The notes under the pieces are model-generated. The model saw only the letters and a program-made list of their open reading frames with translations, did no database searches and had not been told where the DNA came from. 64,000 bases of DNA from Peribacillus frigoritolerans. Its GTDB lineage: Bacteria; Bacillota; Bacilli; Bacillales; DSM-1321. The DNA is taken from assembly GCF_001636405.1 (NCBI RefSeq), contig NZ_KV440950.1, positions 4,568,778-4,632,777 on the forward strand, in the 5' to 3' direction. This document shows, piece by piece, positions 45,813 through 55,892 of this stretch. A program made the position numbers and the translations under genes. Positions within the stretch are counted from its first letter, which is position 1, and each line of letters opens with the position of its first letter.

Positions 45813-47165
45813 CTAGATTTTAATTTTTTCCACAGTGGTAATGCTTCCATTTTCAAAAACAATATCCCCATTGACGATCGTTGTTGTTACTTGCCCTTTG
45901 AATGTCCTGCCAACATAAGGCGACTGCTGATGGCGGTAGAACAAATCTTCCTTTTTCAGCTCGAAGCTTTTGTTCAGATTAACTATCGCCAGATCAGCAT
46001 CGCTATCAACGGCTATTATCCCTTTATGGGGATAAAGGCCAAATAGCTTAGCTGGATTCGTTGATGTTAATTCAACAATTTTCCCCAGAGGAAGATTACG
46101 GTTGAAATGCCCCTCTGTCAACATAATATTGAGCGTAGATTGGGCACCGGAAATCCCACCCCAGGCACTGAAAAAGTCATCATTTATTACTTCTTTCATA
46201 GAGGCAGGTGCTGGTGAATGGTCGGATGCTATTACGTCAATTTCACCGTTTGCTACAGCTTCCCATAATTGTTCTACTTCTTCATCATCACGCAGTGGAG
46301 GGCAGCATTTTGCCAATCCGCCTTTTTCCTCTAAGTCTTTTAATGTCAAAGATAAATAATGAGGGCATGTTTCTACCGTAATATCCAGGCCTCTTTGTTT
46401 TGCCTGATTGATGACTTCCACTACTTTGCGGCTGCTCGCATGAACAATATGCAGTTTACACCCTGTAGCTTCTGCATATGAAATTATTCTTCTTACCGCT
46501 TCAATTTCGGAAATTATCGGTCTTGATTCGACGAAGTCTTTTGCAGTCGTCTTTTTTTGTCTTTGTTTTTCTTGTGCAAGCTGATCACAAATCACTGTAC
46601 TTTCAGCATGAACGGCTAAAAGTGAACCTACAGAGGCAATTTCTCTCATCCCTTTAAAAATCGTACTATCATCGACATGATTGAAATCGACAATTCCGCT
46701 CGGTGACATAAAAGCTTTAAATCCAATTACTCCATTTTCATCAAGTTCCTTAATATTCTCAATATTTTCCGGTATAAGTCCACCCCAAAAGCGGCAATTG
46801 ACTACCGACTTTTCTTCGGAGCAAGCTCTCTTTAATGCCAAATATTCTTTATTGATGGTTGGTGGTGTACTGTTCAATGGCATATCAAAATAGGTTGTCA
46901 CCCCACCTGCCGCTAAACTTCTGCTACCAGTTTGAACACCTTCCCACTCAGTTCTGCCTGGCTCGTTGAAATGAACATGAGTATCAATTAATCCTGGGAG
47001 GATGTGCTGCCCCTCAGCATTAATTTCTCTTGTTGCTAAAGCATCAATGTTTTTTCCGATAGTCACTTCTTTAATTTTCCCTTCCTTAATTGCAATATCT
47101 CCTTGAACAATCGAATCAAACATTACAAGATTTCCATTTCTAATGAGTAAATCATATGTAGCCAT
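45813..47165 (-). CDS. allB: Allantoinase (first copy)
   Basis: A 450-residue amidohydrolase that opens allantoin to allantoate. The binuclear metal site is complete: DTHVHFNEPGRTEWEG, carbamylated Lys in IGFKAFMS, His in LLAVHAES and LHIVHASS, and Asp in IASDHSPAP. AAAGGAATG precedes the ATG. It heads a minus-strand group with allE and the cupin. A second allantoinase at 59548-60930 shows the same motifs but differs considerably in sequence. Confidence 0.92.
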   Translation of the reverse strand: MATYDLLIRNGNLVMFDSIVQGDIAIKEGKIKEVTIGKNIDALATREINAEGQHILPGLIDTHVHFNEPGRTEWEGVQTGSRSLAAGGVTTYFDMPLNSTPPTINKEYLALKRACSEEKSVVNCRFWGGLIPENIENIKELDENGVIGFKAFMSPSGIVDFNHVDDSTIFKGMREIASVGSLLAVHAESTVICDQLAQEKQRQKKTTAKDFVESRPIISEIEAVRRIISYAEATGCKLHIVHASSRKVVEVINQAKQRGLDITVETCPHYLSLTLKDLEEKGGLAKCCPPLRDDEEVEQLWEAVANGEIDVIASDHSPAPASMKEVINDDFFSAWGGISGAQSTLNIMLTEGHFNRNLPLGKIVELTSTNPAKLFGLYPHKGIIAVDSDADLAIVNLNKSFELKKEDLFYRHQQSPYVGRTFKGQVTTTIVNGDIVFENGSITTVEKIKI

Positions 47166-48137
47166 AGGTTCATTCCTTTCTGTGGGAAATCAAATTTTAT
47201 AAAAACTTTTAAGGAGAATCCTCTTTTACAAGTTGCATAATGAAGAAACGAACATCTTGCTTTGGGCAGCTGAAATCGTATTCGGAATTAAATACAACTA
47301 TTACATTCTGAACATCGTTTTGAGATTTAGTAGATTCCGCTAAAACTTCTATCAAGCAATTTTGGAATGAAACTCACAATCCATCTCCCCAACTTAATCG
47401 CATCCACCTTTATGAAGACAGGAAGCGAGATGCGCAGCCTTGGCTGTTATCTGGTTTTGTACGGCACCCTCACAAAGGCCGTCAACACTGATCCATTTTT
47501 TAAATATTCGGACTCTTTTCCTGACTATTTCACGTTTCCATCAATTAAGCCCCTTTAACCACATCCTCTCGTTTCTGTTGCGCTTTTTAAACAAGGCTCT
47601 TTTTGTAAAGATTGTTGTTTTTAAAACGAAACTATTTTAGGTTGATTGGAGCGGAAGTGCAAGACTCCTGCGGGAGCAGCGGGACAGGTGAGACCCCACA
47701 GGCGTTTACGCCGAGGAGGCTCACCGCCCGCCCCGCGGAAAGCGAGCACCTGGAGGGGAAATCAACCACACTGCACTACTTCGTAAATAGCAACAAAGTA
47801 TGCGAAAACAGCCTTAAACAAAAACAATATAGATGAACGAATGCGAGCATCGTACCTGAGAAAAATGATAGAGAACTGGCGGATTGTATACGCTTCAAAA
47901 TATAAATATAGTTTCTAAATATAATAAGAACTTGGGATTTATGGAATGTAAAAAAAAATCTTGAAAACAGTTTCATTAACCTTCAATCCTCTATACAATT
48001 GATTATAAGCGGATTCATTCACAAAATCATTATGCGATGTAAACAATTTCCATTTAAATTTTTGTCCAAATTTAACAAGATTCGTTTGCTTCCCTTTCTA
48101 GTAATAAAAACTGACAAAATGTAGAATTAGAAGGTGT
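47166..48137. other. 970-base region between allantoinase and pucR
   Basis: Contains a 128-base GC-rich repeat (47640-47767) and otherwise AT-rich sequence. A minus-strand stretch around 47370-47540 reads briefly like protein with stops (possible relic, not identified). No intact gene is seen. Confidence 0.5.
47640..47767. repeat. GC-rich dispersed repeat with inverted ends
   Basis: Starts GGTTGATT and ends AATCAACC, enclosing GC-rich sequence with ACTCCTGCGGG and GCGGAAAGCGAG blocks. A homologous copy in the opposite orientation lies at about 58124-58239. It resembles the intergenic repeats common in Peribacillus/Bacillus genomes. Confidence 0.8.
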
Positions 48138-49793
48138 ATGATGAAAAAGGTAGAAGATTTATTTATCGTTGATGTGTTTCAAGAAGCCAAAATTATTGCT
48201 GGACATGCCGGACTTAAAAGGAAAGTAGAATCAATTGAGATTTCAGAAACACCAGATGCCATCAATTTTTTAGCTAAGAACTCCCTATTATTGACAACAG
48301 GATACGCTTTTAAAAACGACCCCCATGCATTATGCAATCTCATTTCCCAAATTAATGAACTTCCATGTGCAGGGATTGCCATTAAACTTAAAAGATTCAT
48401 TGATGAGATCCCCCAGGATGTAATCGAATTGGCCGATTCATTAGAATTTCCAATTATTCAAATTCCAGAGACATTAACATTAGGTGCGGTTGCTCATCAA
48501 TTATTAAGCTTTATATGGGATAACCAAATTGAAGAGTTATTCTATGCGATGCATATTCACAAGGAATTTACCAATATGATGATAAAAGGCTACAGTCTGA
48601 ATTCTTTAATTGAAAATCTTGGCTCCCTATTAAAATGTCCTGTTCTCCTACTTGATCCTATTGGTGATGTGACATCCTTTTCTCATCACTTTCGTACAGG
48701 AAATATGAAAATCGTTATGAAAAATGTTCAAGAACAAATTAAACGTGATATAGAAACATACCTAGAGAAAAACCAGCTTACTATCGACATCCAAAATACG
48801 GACATTTCTATAAAAATGTTTCGGGTGAAAACAATGCGTCCCTATCCCTATTTTCTATTAATTCTTCACCCTGAGAAGCTTTCATATCCATCTTCACAAT
48901 TAGCTATAGAACAAGCATCAACAGTCATTTCATTCACGCTGCTTAAAAACGAGGCTATTAGAGAAAACAGTCGTTTGTTAGAAAATAACTTTTTTGCTTC
49001 CCTTGTTGATGGAAAGATTTCTAACAAACAAGAAATTATTCATAGGGGAAAACAGCATGGCTTAATCGACAATATGAAATATGTATGCATTGTATGTAAG
49101 ATTGATGATGATAAACAAAACGCTTTACAAAAAAGTGCAGACATAATGAATAGATTATACGACTATTTATATAAATTTTTACATAAATCATTTTTAAAAA
49201 TAGATACTAACAACATCGTTTTTATGAAAGATGGATATTTTGTTATTTTGATGCAAGCTCCTCTGAATATTAATGATTCGATTAAAAGCATAATAGAAGA
49301 ACGGCTGAAGGAGTTCCAGAATGAGGCTTATTCAAATCTAAAAATTTCGTTGTCGTTTGGAGTTGGTAACTTTTCTAATGACCTTACCTATATCCACCTT
49401 ACATACGAAGAGGCAGTGGAGGCATGGACAAATGGGGCTGAACTGTTTCAAAATAAATTTATCAACTTTTACGAGACCAAGCAATTAATCGAACTGATTC
49501 GGTTAATTCCCGAAAAAGATTTAAAAAAATTTTATGAAAATACTTTACGTTCTTTATCCTACCCGAAAAATAAAGATGAAAAAGACTTAGTTAATACCTT
49601 ATTGGTATATTTGGATAATAATTGCGAACTTGCTATTACATCCAGGAAACTGTTTGTTCACCGTAATACCGTTAAATACCGAATTGCCAAATGTGAGGAC
49701 ATGTTGAATTATTCCGTTCATGATGCAAAAAACTCACTTCATTTACGTATAGCTTTACTCATGAGTTCAATTTTCAGGGGTAATAGTGATTAA
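48138..49793 (+). CDS. pucR: PucR-family transcriptional regulator
   Basis: A 551-residue regulator. The N-terminal PucR domain covers about residues 5-125 (VEDLFIVDVFQEAKIIAGHAGLKRKVESIEI in part), followed by a GGDEF-like middle domain and a C-terminal HTH (DNNCELAITSRKLFVHRNTVKYRIAKCE). PucR of B. subtilis activates or represses purine catabolic genes in response to allantoin-type ureides. It is transcribed away from its likely targets. AGAAGGTG precedes the ATG. A terminator at 50031-50069 follows. Confidence 0.87.
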   Translation: MMKKVEDLFIVDVFQEAKIIAGHAGLKRKVESIEISETPDAINFLAKNSLLLTTGYAFKNDPHALCNLISQINELPCAGIAIKLKRFIDEIPQDVIELADSLEFPIIQIPETLTLGAVAHQLLSFIWDNQIEELFYAMHIHKEFTNMMIKGYSLNSLIENLGSLLKCPVLLLDPIGDVTSFSHHFRTGNMKIVMKNVQEQIKRDIETYLEKNQLTIDIQNTDISIKMFRVKTMRPYPYFLLILHPEKLSYPSSQLAIEQASTVISFTLLKNEAIRENSRLLENNFFASLVDGKISNKQEIIHRGKQHGLIDNMKYVCIVCKIDDDKQNALQKSADIMNRLYDYLYKFLHKSFLKIDTNNIVFMKDGYFVILMQAPLNINDSIKSIIEERLKEFQNEAYSNLKISLSFGVGNFSNDLTYIHLTYEEAVEAWTNGAELFQNKFINFYETKQLIELIRLIPEKDLKKFYENTLRSLSYPKNKDEKDLVNTLLVYLDNNCELAITSRKLFVHRNTVKYRIAKCEDMLNYSVHDAKNSLHLRIALLMSSIFRGNSD

Positions 49794-50030
49794 TAAGTTA
49801 TTGTAATCACTACTAAAGCAGATATTGACTGAAGGTAAACTGCTCCACGCAGACAGAGATCAATATAAAGAGTAAATCTCGACTTTATTTTCTGGAAGTG
49901 TCTTGGATTATGGAGGAATCCAGGAATTTCAGTGGCTTTTTTAAATTACATTGGATCATTGTCGATACGCATGACTGTTTCATCGAATGAAGGATCTTTG
50001 TCCTATAATTGAAATGTATTCATTTTGAAA

Positions 50031-50069
50031 AAACTCGTGTTCCGATACAGTCGGATCACGAGTTTTTTT
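50031..50069 (+). terminator. Terminator downstream of pucR
   Basis: AAACTCGTG and CACGAGTTT arms with TCCGA/TCGGA inside, followed by a T run. The preceding 49794-50030 shows no gene. Confidence 0.85.
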
Positions 50070-50110
50070 GTAAGTTCTCTTTTAGTTGATAGCTAAAACT
50101 TATAAGTTCC

Positions 50111-51361
50111 TCAATATTGTTTTGTGGCTATCTTAATCACTGTAGAGTAAAGGACTCTAGCTCCTGCACCCATATCTTCTACAGTCACGAATTCATCTGG
50201 GTGATGACTGAGACCATCTTTACAACGAACGAAAATCATTGCAACATTCGTTACATCCGCCATGGCCATTGCATCGTGACCAGCACCGCTTACAAGACTG
50301 ATAGGACTGCCATCCAATTCGCTAATGGTCTCCTCGATTACTTTAATCAATTGTTCATCACAGTATACAGGATCAGCTTCCATGACCTGTTCAAAATGAA
50401 TTTGGAGTCCTCTAGCTTTTGCTACTCTTTCACCTTCAGTTAATATGGCATCAATGGCTTTTTTCTTACGATCCACATTTAAATCACGGATATCCAGCGT
50501 TCCTGTTACAAGGCCAGGTATTACATTACTAGCACCCGGACTTACAGTAAGTTTTCCGATGGTCGCCACTAATGGTTCATTTTGGATAGCGATGTTCTCA
50601 ATGTAGGAAATGAGATCACTAGCTCCTAAAAGCGCATCTTGTCTAAGGGCAACAGGAACTGTCCCTGCATGTCCAGGTTTCCCGATAATTTCAAAATAAA
50701 ATCTTGTAGCACCAGCAATCCCACGAACTATGCCGACAGGTTCATTCTCCTTCTCAAGCACAGGCCCCTGTTCGATATGAAGTTCCAAATAAGCGAGAAG
50801 TTCTTCTGGAGTACGACTAGCGTCTTTATAAGCATATGGGTCAGCCATACCAATTCCTTTTAACGCTTCAGCAATTGTTATTCCTTGCTCATCTGCTCTT
50901 TCTAAATCTTCAGCAGTAAAAGTTCCTGCAATCGCTTTACTACCAAGGAAAGTTGAGTGAAACCTTACTCCTTCCTCATCACAAAAACCTACCACTTCGA
51001 TTGGATTGTATAATATAATGCCATTATCCTTAAGAGTTTGAACAACTTCTATTCCAGTTATAACTCCTAGAATCCCATCATATTTACCTGCTTCAATCAC
51101 GCTATCTAAATGTGAACCAATCATTAAAACTGGAGCTGTGGGATCTTTCCCTTCATAACGTCCGATTATATTATTAAGAGCATCTTTTCTTACCGTCATC
51201 CCAGCTGCTTTCATCCACTCTTCAACTAGACTTTCTGCTTTTAAACTTTCCACTGTGAAAGGTAGTCTAGTGACACCAACAGTTGTGGATGAACAAGCAG
51301 CAAGTTCTTCGGTTCTAGTGTTGATTCTTATAGCATCAACATCCTTCTGAAGTTTAACCAA
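50111..51361 (-). CDS. Allantoate amidohydrolase / Zn-dependent M20 hydrolase
   Basis: A 416-residue M20 amidohydrolase of the AllC/HyuC family, expected to convert allantoate to ureidoglycine plus ammonia. Metal ligands: GSHLDSV, AGKYDG, CDEEGVRF, LELHIEQGPVLE and SHHPDEF. The dimer-domain motif is GKPGHAGTVPVALRQDA. N-carbamoyl amino acid hydrolase is the main alternative. The start is TTG, with AGGGAAGTGA before it. It replaces the decayed pucF and lies 200 bases after the TIM-barrel gene, behind a terminator. Confidence 0.85.
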   Translation of the reverse strand: MVKLQKDVDAIRINTRTEELAACSSTTVGVTRLPFTVESLKAESLVEEWMKAAGMTVRKDALNNIIGRYEGKDPTAPVLMIGSHLDSVIEAGKYDGILGVITGIEVVQTLKDNGIILYNPIEVVGFCDEEGVRFHSTFLGSKAIAGTFTAEDLERADEQGITIAEALKGIGMADPYAYKDASRTPEELLAYLELHIEQGPVLEKENEPVGIVRGIAGATRFYFEIIGKPGHAGTVPVALRQDALLGASDLISYIENIAIQNEPLVATIGKLTVSPGASNVIPGLVTGTLDIRDLNVDRKKKAIDAILTEGERVAKARGLQIHFEQVMEADPVYCDEQLIKVIEETISELDGSPISLVSGAGHDAMAMADVTNVAMIFVRCKDGLSHHPDEFVTVEDMGAGARVLYSTVIKIATKQY

Positions 51362-51507
51362 TCGATCACTTCCCTGCCAATTTAATCTCTAAGTAAAATT
51401 TTTGTTATTTAAATCCAGTTACTTAATATGCAAAGTCATATTAACACTTTATTTAGTCTTTGCTCAATAGGAATTCTGCATGATAAGCTAATTAAAAGTT
51501 AGATTAA

Positions 51508-51540
51508 ACGGTGACAAGCAAAAGCACTTGTCACCGTTCA
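51508..51540 (-). terminator. Terminator after the TIM-barrel gene
   Basis: ACGGTGACAAG and CTTGTCACCGT form a strong stem; the minus-strand tail is only moderately T-rich. Confidence 0.65.
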
Positions 51541-51564
51541 ATACATATCGTACATATATATAGG

Positions 51565-52503
51565 TTAACTAACTAAACGCCCTTTTTTTGAATGTAATAA
51601 TGACCATGCATCAACGAGAGTACGTTTTGACTGTGCAATTACAATATCAGATGATTCTGTACCGACAGGTTTTACTTCAAAAGCGACTATATTCTTTATA
51701 CCTTCACCGATGTAACCAATTTCTAATAGAGATCGTAAATACTCCGCTAATTCAGGAACATCAACTTCACTTCCTGGATATCCGAAACGCGGATGCTGAT
51801 CGCCGTAAGCAGGATCAGAAGCATCTTTAATATAGCAATTTCCGATATGGGCATGGTTAATATAATCACGAGCTAACGTTAATGCATCATGAGACGTTTC
51901 ACGCTGCATTGGTAAATGACTTAAATCAAGCATTAAACCGAAAGTGGGATCTACTTTACGAACTTCTTTTGCAACTTCAACAGCAAGTTTATTCGAACCG
52001 ATTAAACATTTCTTATCAGTCTCATCATCAAATGTTTCAAGTGAGAGTACTAAATCACCTTTAGATTTTGCATAATCGCATAATTCTTTGATAGAATTCG
52101 TTAGTAATTGTAAGGCAACATCTTGTTGAGTATCTGGTTTAGCCCCACTTAAGAAACCAAGTTTAGCAGCATTTACTTCGTAAGCCTGGTCAATTCCGCC
52201 TTTTACTAAATCGATAGCCCTTCTACGCTCAGCTTCATCAAAAGAATTAAGGTTTCCTTTGTTTCTTAATAGAATCGGTTGTGCACCAAATCCTACATTC
52301 ATTCCACCGGATTGTAAAATTTGAGCAGCCTCTTTACGTTCTTCAGGATTGTTAATAGATGTAATTTCAATTCCAGAGAAAAAATCATCTTGTACAATTT
52401 TCTTAATTGTTTCAACAGCTGGGCCATCTCCACCCATCGTTTCCGGATAAGCCATGAAGTGAACAATTCCGACTTTCATAGAATTATGAAGATTTGCTGA
52501 CAT
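51565..52503 (-). CDS. Sugar isomerase/epimerase-like TIM barrel (hydroxypyruvate isomerase/OtnI-like)
   Basis: A 312-residue AP-endonuclease-2-type TIM barrel related to IolE/Hyi/OtnI proteins. Probable metal ligands: Glu in VLSLETFDD, Asp in GLMLDLSHLP with its His, His in NHAHIGNCY, and Glu in VAFEVKPVG. Hyi interconverts tartronate semialdehyde and hydroxypyruvate; OtnI isomerises 2-oxo-tetronate. Either would fit its operon. I chose the ATG at 52503; AGGAGG lies 20-25 bases away with a hairpin between, and an in-frame upstream ATG (52545) lacks a site. Confidence 0.82.
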   Translation of the reverse strand: MSANLHNSMKVGIVHFMAYPETMGGDGPAVETIKKIVQDDFFSGIEITSINNPEERKEAAQILQSGGMNVGFGAQPILLRNKGNLNSFDEAERRRAIDLVKGGIDQAYEVNAAKLGFLSGAKPDTQQDVALQLLTNSIKELCDYAKSKGDLVLSLETFDDETDKKCLIGSNKLAVEVAKEVRKVDPTFGLMLDLSHLPMQRETSHDALTLARDYINHAHIGNCYIKDASDPAYGDQHPRFGYPGSEVDVPELAEYLRSLLEIGYIGEGIKNIVAFEVKPVGTESSDIVIAQSKRTLVDAWSLLHSKKGRLVS

Positions 52504-52587
52504 TGTTTCGCCGATTTTTCGGCTTCCCTCCTTTAATGAACTCATTATTTAAGTACAGTCAAGACTGCTTTTCATTACTAATATGTT

Positions 52588-52627
52588 TTTTGAAGCAATA
52601 GGTTATATCCCATTGCTTCAAAAAACA
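52588..52627 (-). promoter_or_regulatory. Perfect hairpin between carboligase and TIM-barrel genes
   Basis: TTTTTTGAAGCAAT pairs with ATTGCTTCAAAAAA around a 12-base loop. There is no external U tract, so it is more likely an mRNA processing or stabilising hairpin than a terminator. Confidence 0.5.
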
Positions 52628-52646
52628 CTTCCATCAAGAGTGATGA

Positions 52647-54404
52647 TTATTTAGAATAATCAATCTTTTCTGAGTATTTGAAGCCGTTAAGTGCACCGTT
52701 ATTAGAGAATTCGCATGCGTTCTTAGGATCTGGATCAACTATAACTTCGATTAAATATGGTTTACCTGAGTCAACTGCACGTTGCAGAGCTGGTTTGATA
52801 TCATCATAATGTGTAACAAGCTCACCACGAACACCCATACCTTCAGCCGTTTTAACAAAGTCGATTCCTCGCTCTTCATTATCACATAATTCATTTTTGT
52901 AAATTAAGTCCGTAGAAATTTGACGTCCATTATAGAACCAGTTTTGTTGTTGACGAATTAATCCCATTAATGAGTTATTCATACAGAAAATAATGACCGG
53001 AATATCATGCTTTGCAGCTGTAGCAATATCTTGTAATGACATCCCCAAGCTTCCATCACCAAGGATGTTTACACTTTGTCTTTCAGGAAATGCAAGTTTC
53101 GCTGCCATTGCTGCACCAAGGCCCCAACCCATTGTCCCCGCACCACCAGTTAATAAGTAGGTTCTTGGTACATACGTTTCAAATAATTGAGAAGACCAGA
53201 TTTGGCTGATACCGCAGTCATGTGATACGAAGGCATCGCGATCTAAGAATTCACGAAGTTCTCGCAATGCACGTTCTTGTCTGATTGGAAGTGTTGTGTA
53301 ATCCGTTTTTCGTGCCCATTTCTTACGCTCTTCAGTTAAGTTAACCCTAGTACCTACTTCGGCAGTTGCAGCTACTTGAGCACCGAGTGCTTTATGGGCT
53401 TCTGCAAGTTTAACCATGAATGTTTTAACATCAGAAACGATACCTAAAATCGTTGGTACTACTTTACCAATTTCCTTATTATCAAGATTAACGTGGATAA
53501 TTTTCTTACCGTTTTGTGTGAATACAGAAACATTACCAGTTGAACGATCAGCGAAACGTCCGGCAAGGTTGATTACTAAGTCAGCTTCAACAATTGTTTT
53601 GTTACCGAATGGAGTATCAAGCATCGTTCCCATACGTCCAGCGAATAAAGGGTGATCGTTAGGGAAAGTATCCATCCCCATGCCAGAAGTTACTACAGGG
53701 ATTTGCAGTTCTTCAGCTAACGCTTTCAATTCAATGGTAGCGTTTGCAATGTTGACCCCTCCACCAGACAGTAAGACCGGTCTTTTAGCATCTTTTAATA
53801 ATTCCAATGTTTTCTCTATATCAGCGTCAGAAGCTTGTGGTAAGTTATCGACTGGAGTAGAACCGATAAGCACATCTAAGTCGACTTCTATTTCAACTTT
53901 TTGTTGATCAACTGGTAAATCAAGAAGAACTGGACCTTTTCTGCCAGTAGTAGCTGTTACCCATGCTTCATGGATAAATTCAGCAGCTTTCGAACCGTCA
54001 GTTAAGCGGTATGCAGCTTTCGTTACAGGCTTTGCCATTTCAACGATAGGCGCTTCTTGGAATTGCATGGTTCCAATTAAACTATTTTTTTGTTGACCGG
54101 TAATGGCTATCATTGGAATGGAATCCATCCATGCACCGTAAAGGCCAGTTAAGAAGTTAGTTCCGCCAGGACCTGATGTGGCAGCACATACGCCTACTTC
54201 ACCAGTTGCTCTTGAATAACCATCAGCCATGAAAGCACCCGTTTGTTCGTGACGAACAATATATGATTCAATTTTAGTTAATTCTTTTACTGCATCATAG
54301 AATGGTAAAATCGCAGCTCCCGGTACACCATAAACATGTTTCACCCCTCTTTTTTCTAAATACAAGGCAATTAACTCAGCAGCTGTCATTTTTTGTTTAG
54401 CCAT
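52647..54404 (-). CDS. Glyoxylate carboligase-like ThDP enzyme retaining the catalytic Glu
   Basis: A 585-residue thiamine-diphosphate enzyme of the acetolactate synthase/Gcl superfamily. The N-terminal domain (YGVPGAAILPFYDAV, SGPGGTNFLTGLYGAWMDSIP) and C-terminal cofactor site (GDGSLGMSLQD ... CMNN, LMGLIRQQQNWF, DFVKTAEGMGV) look Gcl-like. However, the position that is Val51 in E. coli Gcl is Glu here (VRHEQTGAFMADGYSR), as in ordinary ThDP enzymes. It directly abuts the kinase gene (TAA then ATG). Tartronate-semialdehyde synthase is likely but not certain. Confidence 0.85.
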   Translation of the reverse strand: MAKQKMTAAELIALYLEKRGVKHVYGVPGAAILPFYDAVKELTKIESYIVRHEQTGAFMADGYSRATGEVGVCAATSGPGGTNFLTGLYGAWMDSIPMIAITGQQKNSLIGTMQFQEAPIVEMAKPVTKAAYRLTDGSKAAEFIHEAWVTATTGRKGPVLLDLPVDQQKVEIEVDLDVLIGSTPVDNLPQASDADIEKTLELLKDAKRPVLLSGGGVNIANATIELKALAEELQIPVVTSGMGMDTFPNDHPLFAGRMGTMLDTPFGNKTIVEADLVINLAGRFADRSTGNVSVFTQNGKKIIHVNLDNKEIGKVVPTILGIVSDVKTFMVKLAEAHKALGAQVAATAEVGTRVNLTEERKKWARKTDYTTLPIRQERALRELREFLDRDAFVSHDCGISQIWSSQLFETYVPRTYLLTGGAGTMGWGLGAAMAAKLAFPERQSVNILGDGSLGMSLQDIATAAKHDIPVIIFCMNNSLMGLIRQQQNWFYNGRQISTDLIYKNELCDNEERGIDFVKTAEGMGVRGELVTHYDDIKPALQRAVDSGKPYLIEVIVDPDPKNACEFSNNGALNGFKYSEKIDYSK

Positions 54405-55859
54405 TTATATCTCTCCCTTTTGATCCTTTTTTATATTTTCAAAGATTTGAGCAATTGAATCTTTAACCCCAACGTTGCCCGGAAATACGATATAAGGTGT
54501 ATCTTTGAACTTAGCTTCACTTCCGGTTAACCATACTGGAACACCGGCGATCGCTTGCCCTAAAATTTTTGCATATTTAATATCTAAGCCGTCAGTTGCC
54601 ACATCACTCGAAGTTATACCACCTTTTGCAATGATGAATTTCGGCTTTACTTTTAGTGAGCGAATAACTTTAACTAAAGAACTTGAAACAGTTTGACTAA
54701 TCTTTAAGTTTTCTTCCTTATCTTTCGCACTAATTAAATCTCTACTCGTATATACAAGCGTATCGCGATTAGAAGAAATATTTTGATCTACTAATTGACA
54801 TACTCGTGTTAGCTCTTCAATTCTTGTTTCTTCATTTAGAACTTTCACAACACTCATTTCGATTTGTTCAATCGGATATTTACTCATTAGTTCCTTAATT
54901 TGTTCCGTAGTTTTATTCGTGTGAGAACCTACTATAATAAAGCCACCATTGTTTTGGCTTTCATCATTTGAAACAATCTCATTAGCTGATAAATATGGAC
55001 GATCCTGAATTCCCGCAATCGATTTTACAATAGATGCTGCAGTTCTAAACAAGAATTGCTTGCCAGAATCAATTGCTTTAAGGACAGCTAATGATACGAT
55101 GTCCAAATCATAATAAGATTTAGCATTTACTATAATAGGGGCATTATTGTTAGCAGATAGTAAAATCTCATAAACTCTATCAATGCCGCCATCATGAATA
55201 TCTTCCAGTGAAATGATCAATGCTGACTCTGAAGCTACGCTTCCATTTGTCTTTTCTTCAATCCATTTTGGCAAATTAGCGGTTTTGAAACCGAATACGG
55301 AATCATTCGCAAATTCTGTTTCATTTACTGGGACAAGCTGGCCGTCCACACCTAAATAATGAATATTATCTATGGTATAACGATGTGCTTCAAAAAAAGC
55401 CGGAATGATTAAATGACCTGAAATTTGTACATCAGCAGTTTTTAATAATTCATCTTGGAGCACATTAATTTCAAGTGGATAATGCCCTCTTAATGTTGAG
55501 TCACTTCTACTGATAATTGAATAATTGATTCCCATTTCCTTAGTAACGTCAACAATGTTTTGGACAATCTCCCTATTGATGTTTTCCGTCTTTTCTGCAT
55601 TATGACTTCTTGTGTTTGTTAAAATATAAAGTACACTTCTCTCATCAGATAATCCTTTTTTAATCCAGTCTTTTCCCCAGTCCGTGATGACAAAAATATC
55701 ATGTACCGTTTGGACACCGGTTGGATCATCATCTAAAACGATAAACTTATGTTTTGTTTGATTTAAATGAGCTTTGATTTCACCACGAAGGCTGTCATCC
55801 GATTTAGAGAAGAGGTCTAAAGTATCCTTTAAACTTAGATATTGGGTTGCGTTTGACAA
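54405..55859 (-). CDS. Four-carbon acid-sugar kinase family (DUF1537)
   Basis: A 484-residue kinase. The N-terminal domain begins FIVLDDDPTGVQTVHD (substrate-binding DDxTG) and has SRSDSTLRGHYPLE; the C-terminal domain has FIIAKGGITSSDVATDGLDI and GNVGVKDS, the nucleotide-binding signature. DUF1537 enzymes phosphorylate erythronate, threonate or 3-oxo-tetronate at C4. I chose the TTG at 55859 because GGGGGAGGG lies before it. Part of an operon with split transketolase and the carboligase. No four-carbon dehydrogenase or aldolase is adjacent, so the substrate is open. Confidence 0.87.
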   Translation of the reverse strand: MSNATQYLSLKDTLDLFSKSDDSLRGEIKAHLNQTKHKFIVLDDDPTGVQTVHDIFVITDWGKDWIKKGLSDERSVLYILTNTRSHNAEKTENINREIVQNIVDVTKEMGINYSIISRSDSTLRGHYPLEINVLQDELLKTADVQISGHLIIPAFFEAHRYTIDNIHYLGVDGQLVPVNETEFANDSVFGFKTANLPKWIEEKTNGSVASESALIISLEDIHDGGIDRVYEILLSANNNAPIIVNAKSYYDLDIVSLAVLKAIDSGKQFLFRTAASIVKSIAGIQDRPYLSANEIVSNDESQNNGGFIIVGSHTNKTTEQIKELMSKYPIEQIEMSVVKVLNEETRIEELTRVCQLVDQNISSNRDTLVYTSRDLISAKDKEENLKISQTVSSSLVKVIRSLKVKPKFIIAKGGITSSDVATDGLDIKYAKILGQAIAGVPVWLTGSEAKFKDTPYIVFPGNVGVKDSIAQIFENIKKDQKGEI

Positions 55860-55892
55860 AAACCCTCCCCCTTTCATTATCTAAAAATGTGA

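Noticed and set aside
47345..47560. Minus-strand segment reading VRVPYKT..QPRLRISLPVFIKVDAIKLG with stops
   Set aside because: May be a gene relic, but too short and interrupted to name a family.
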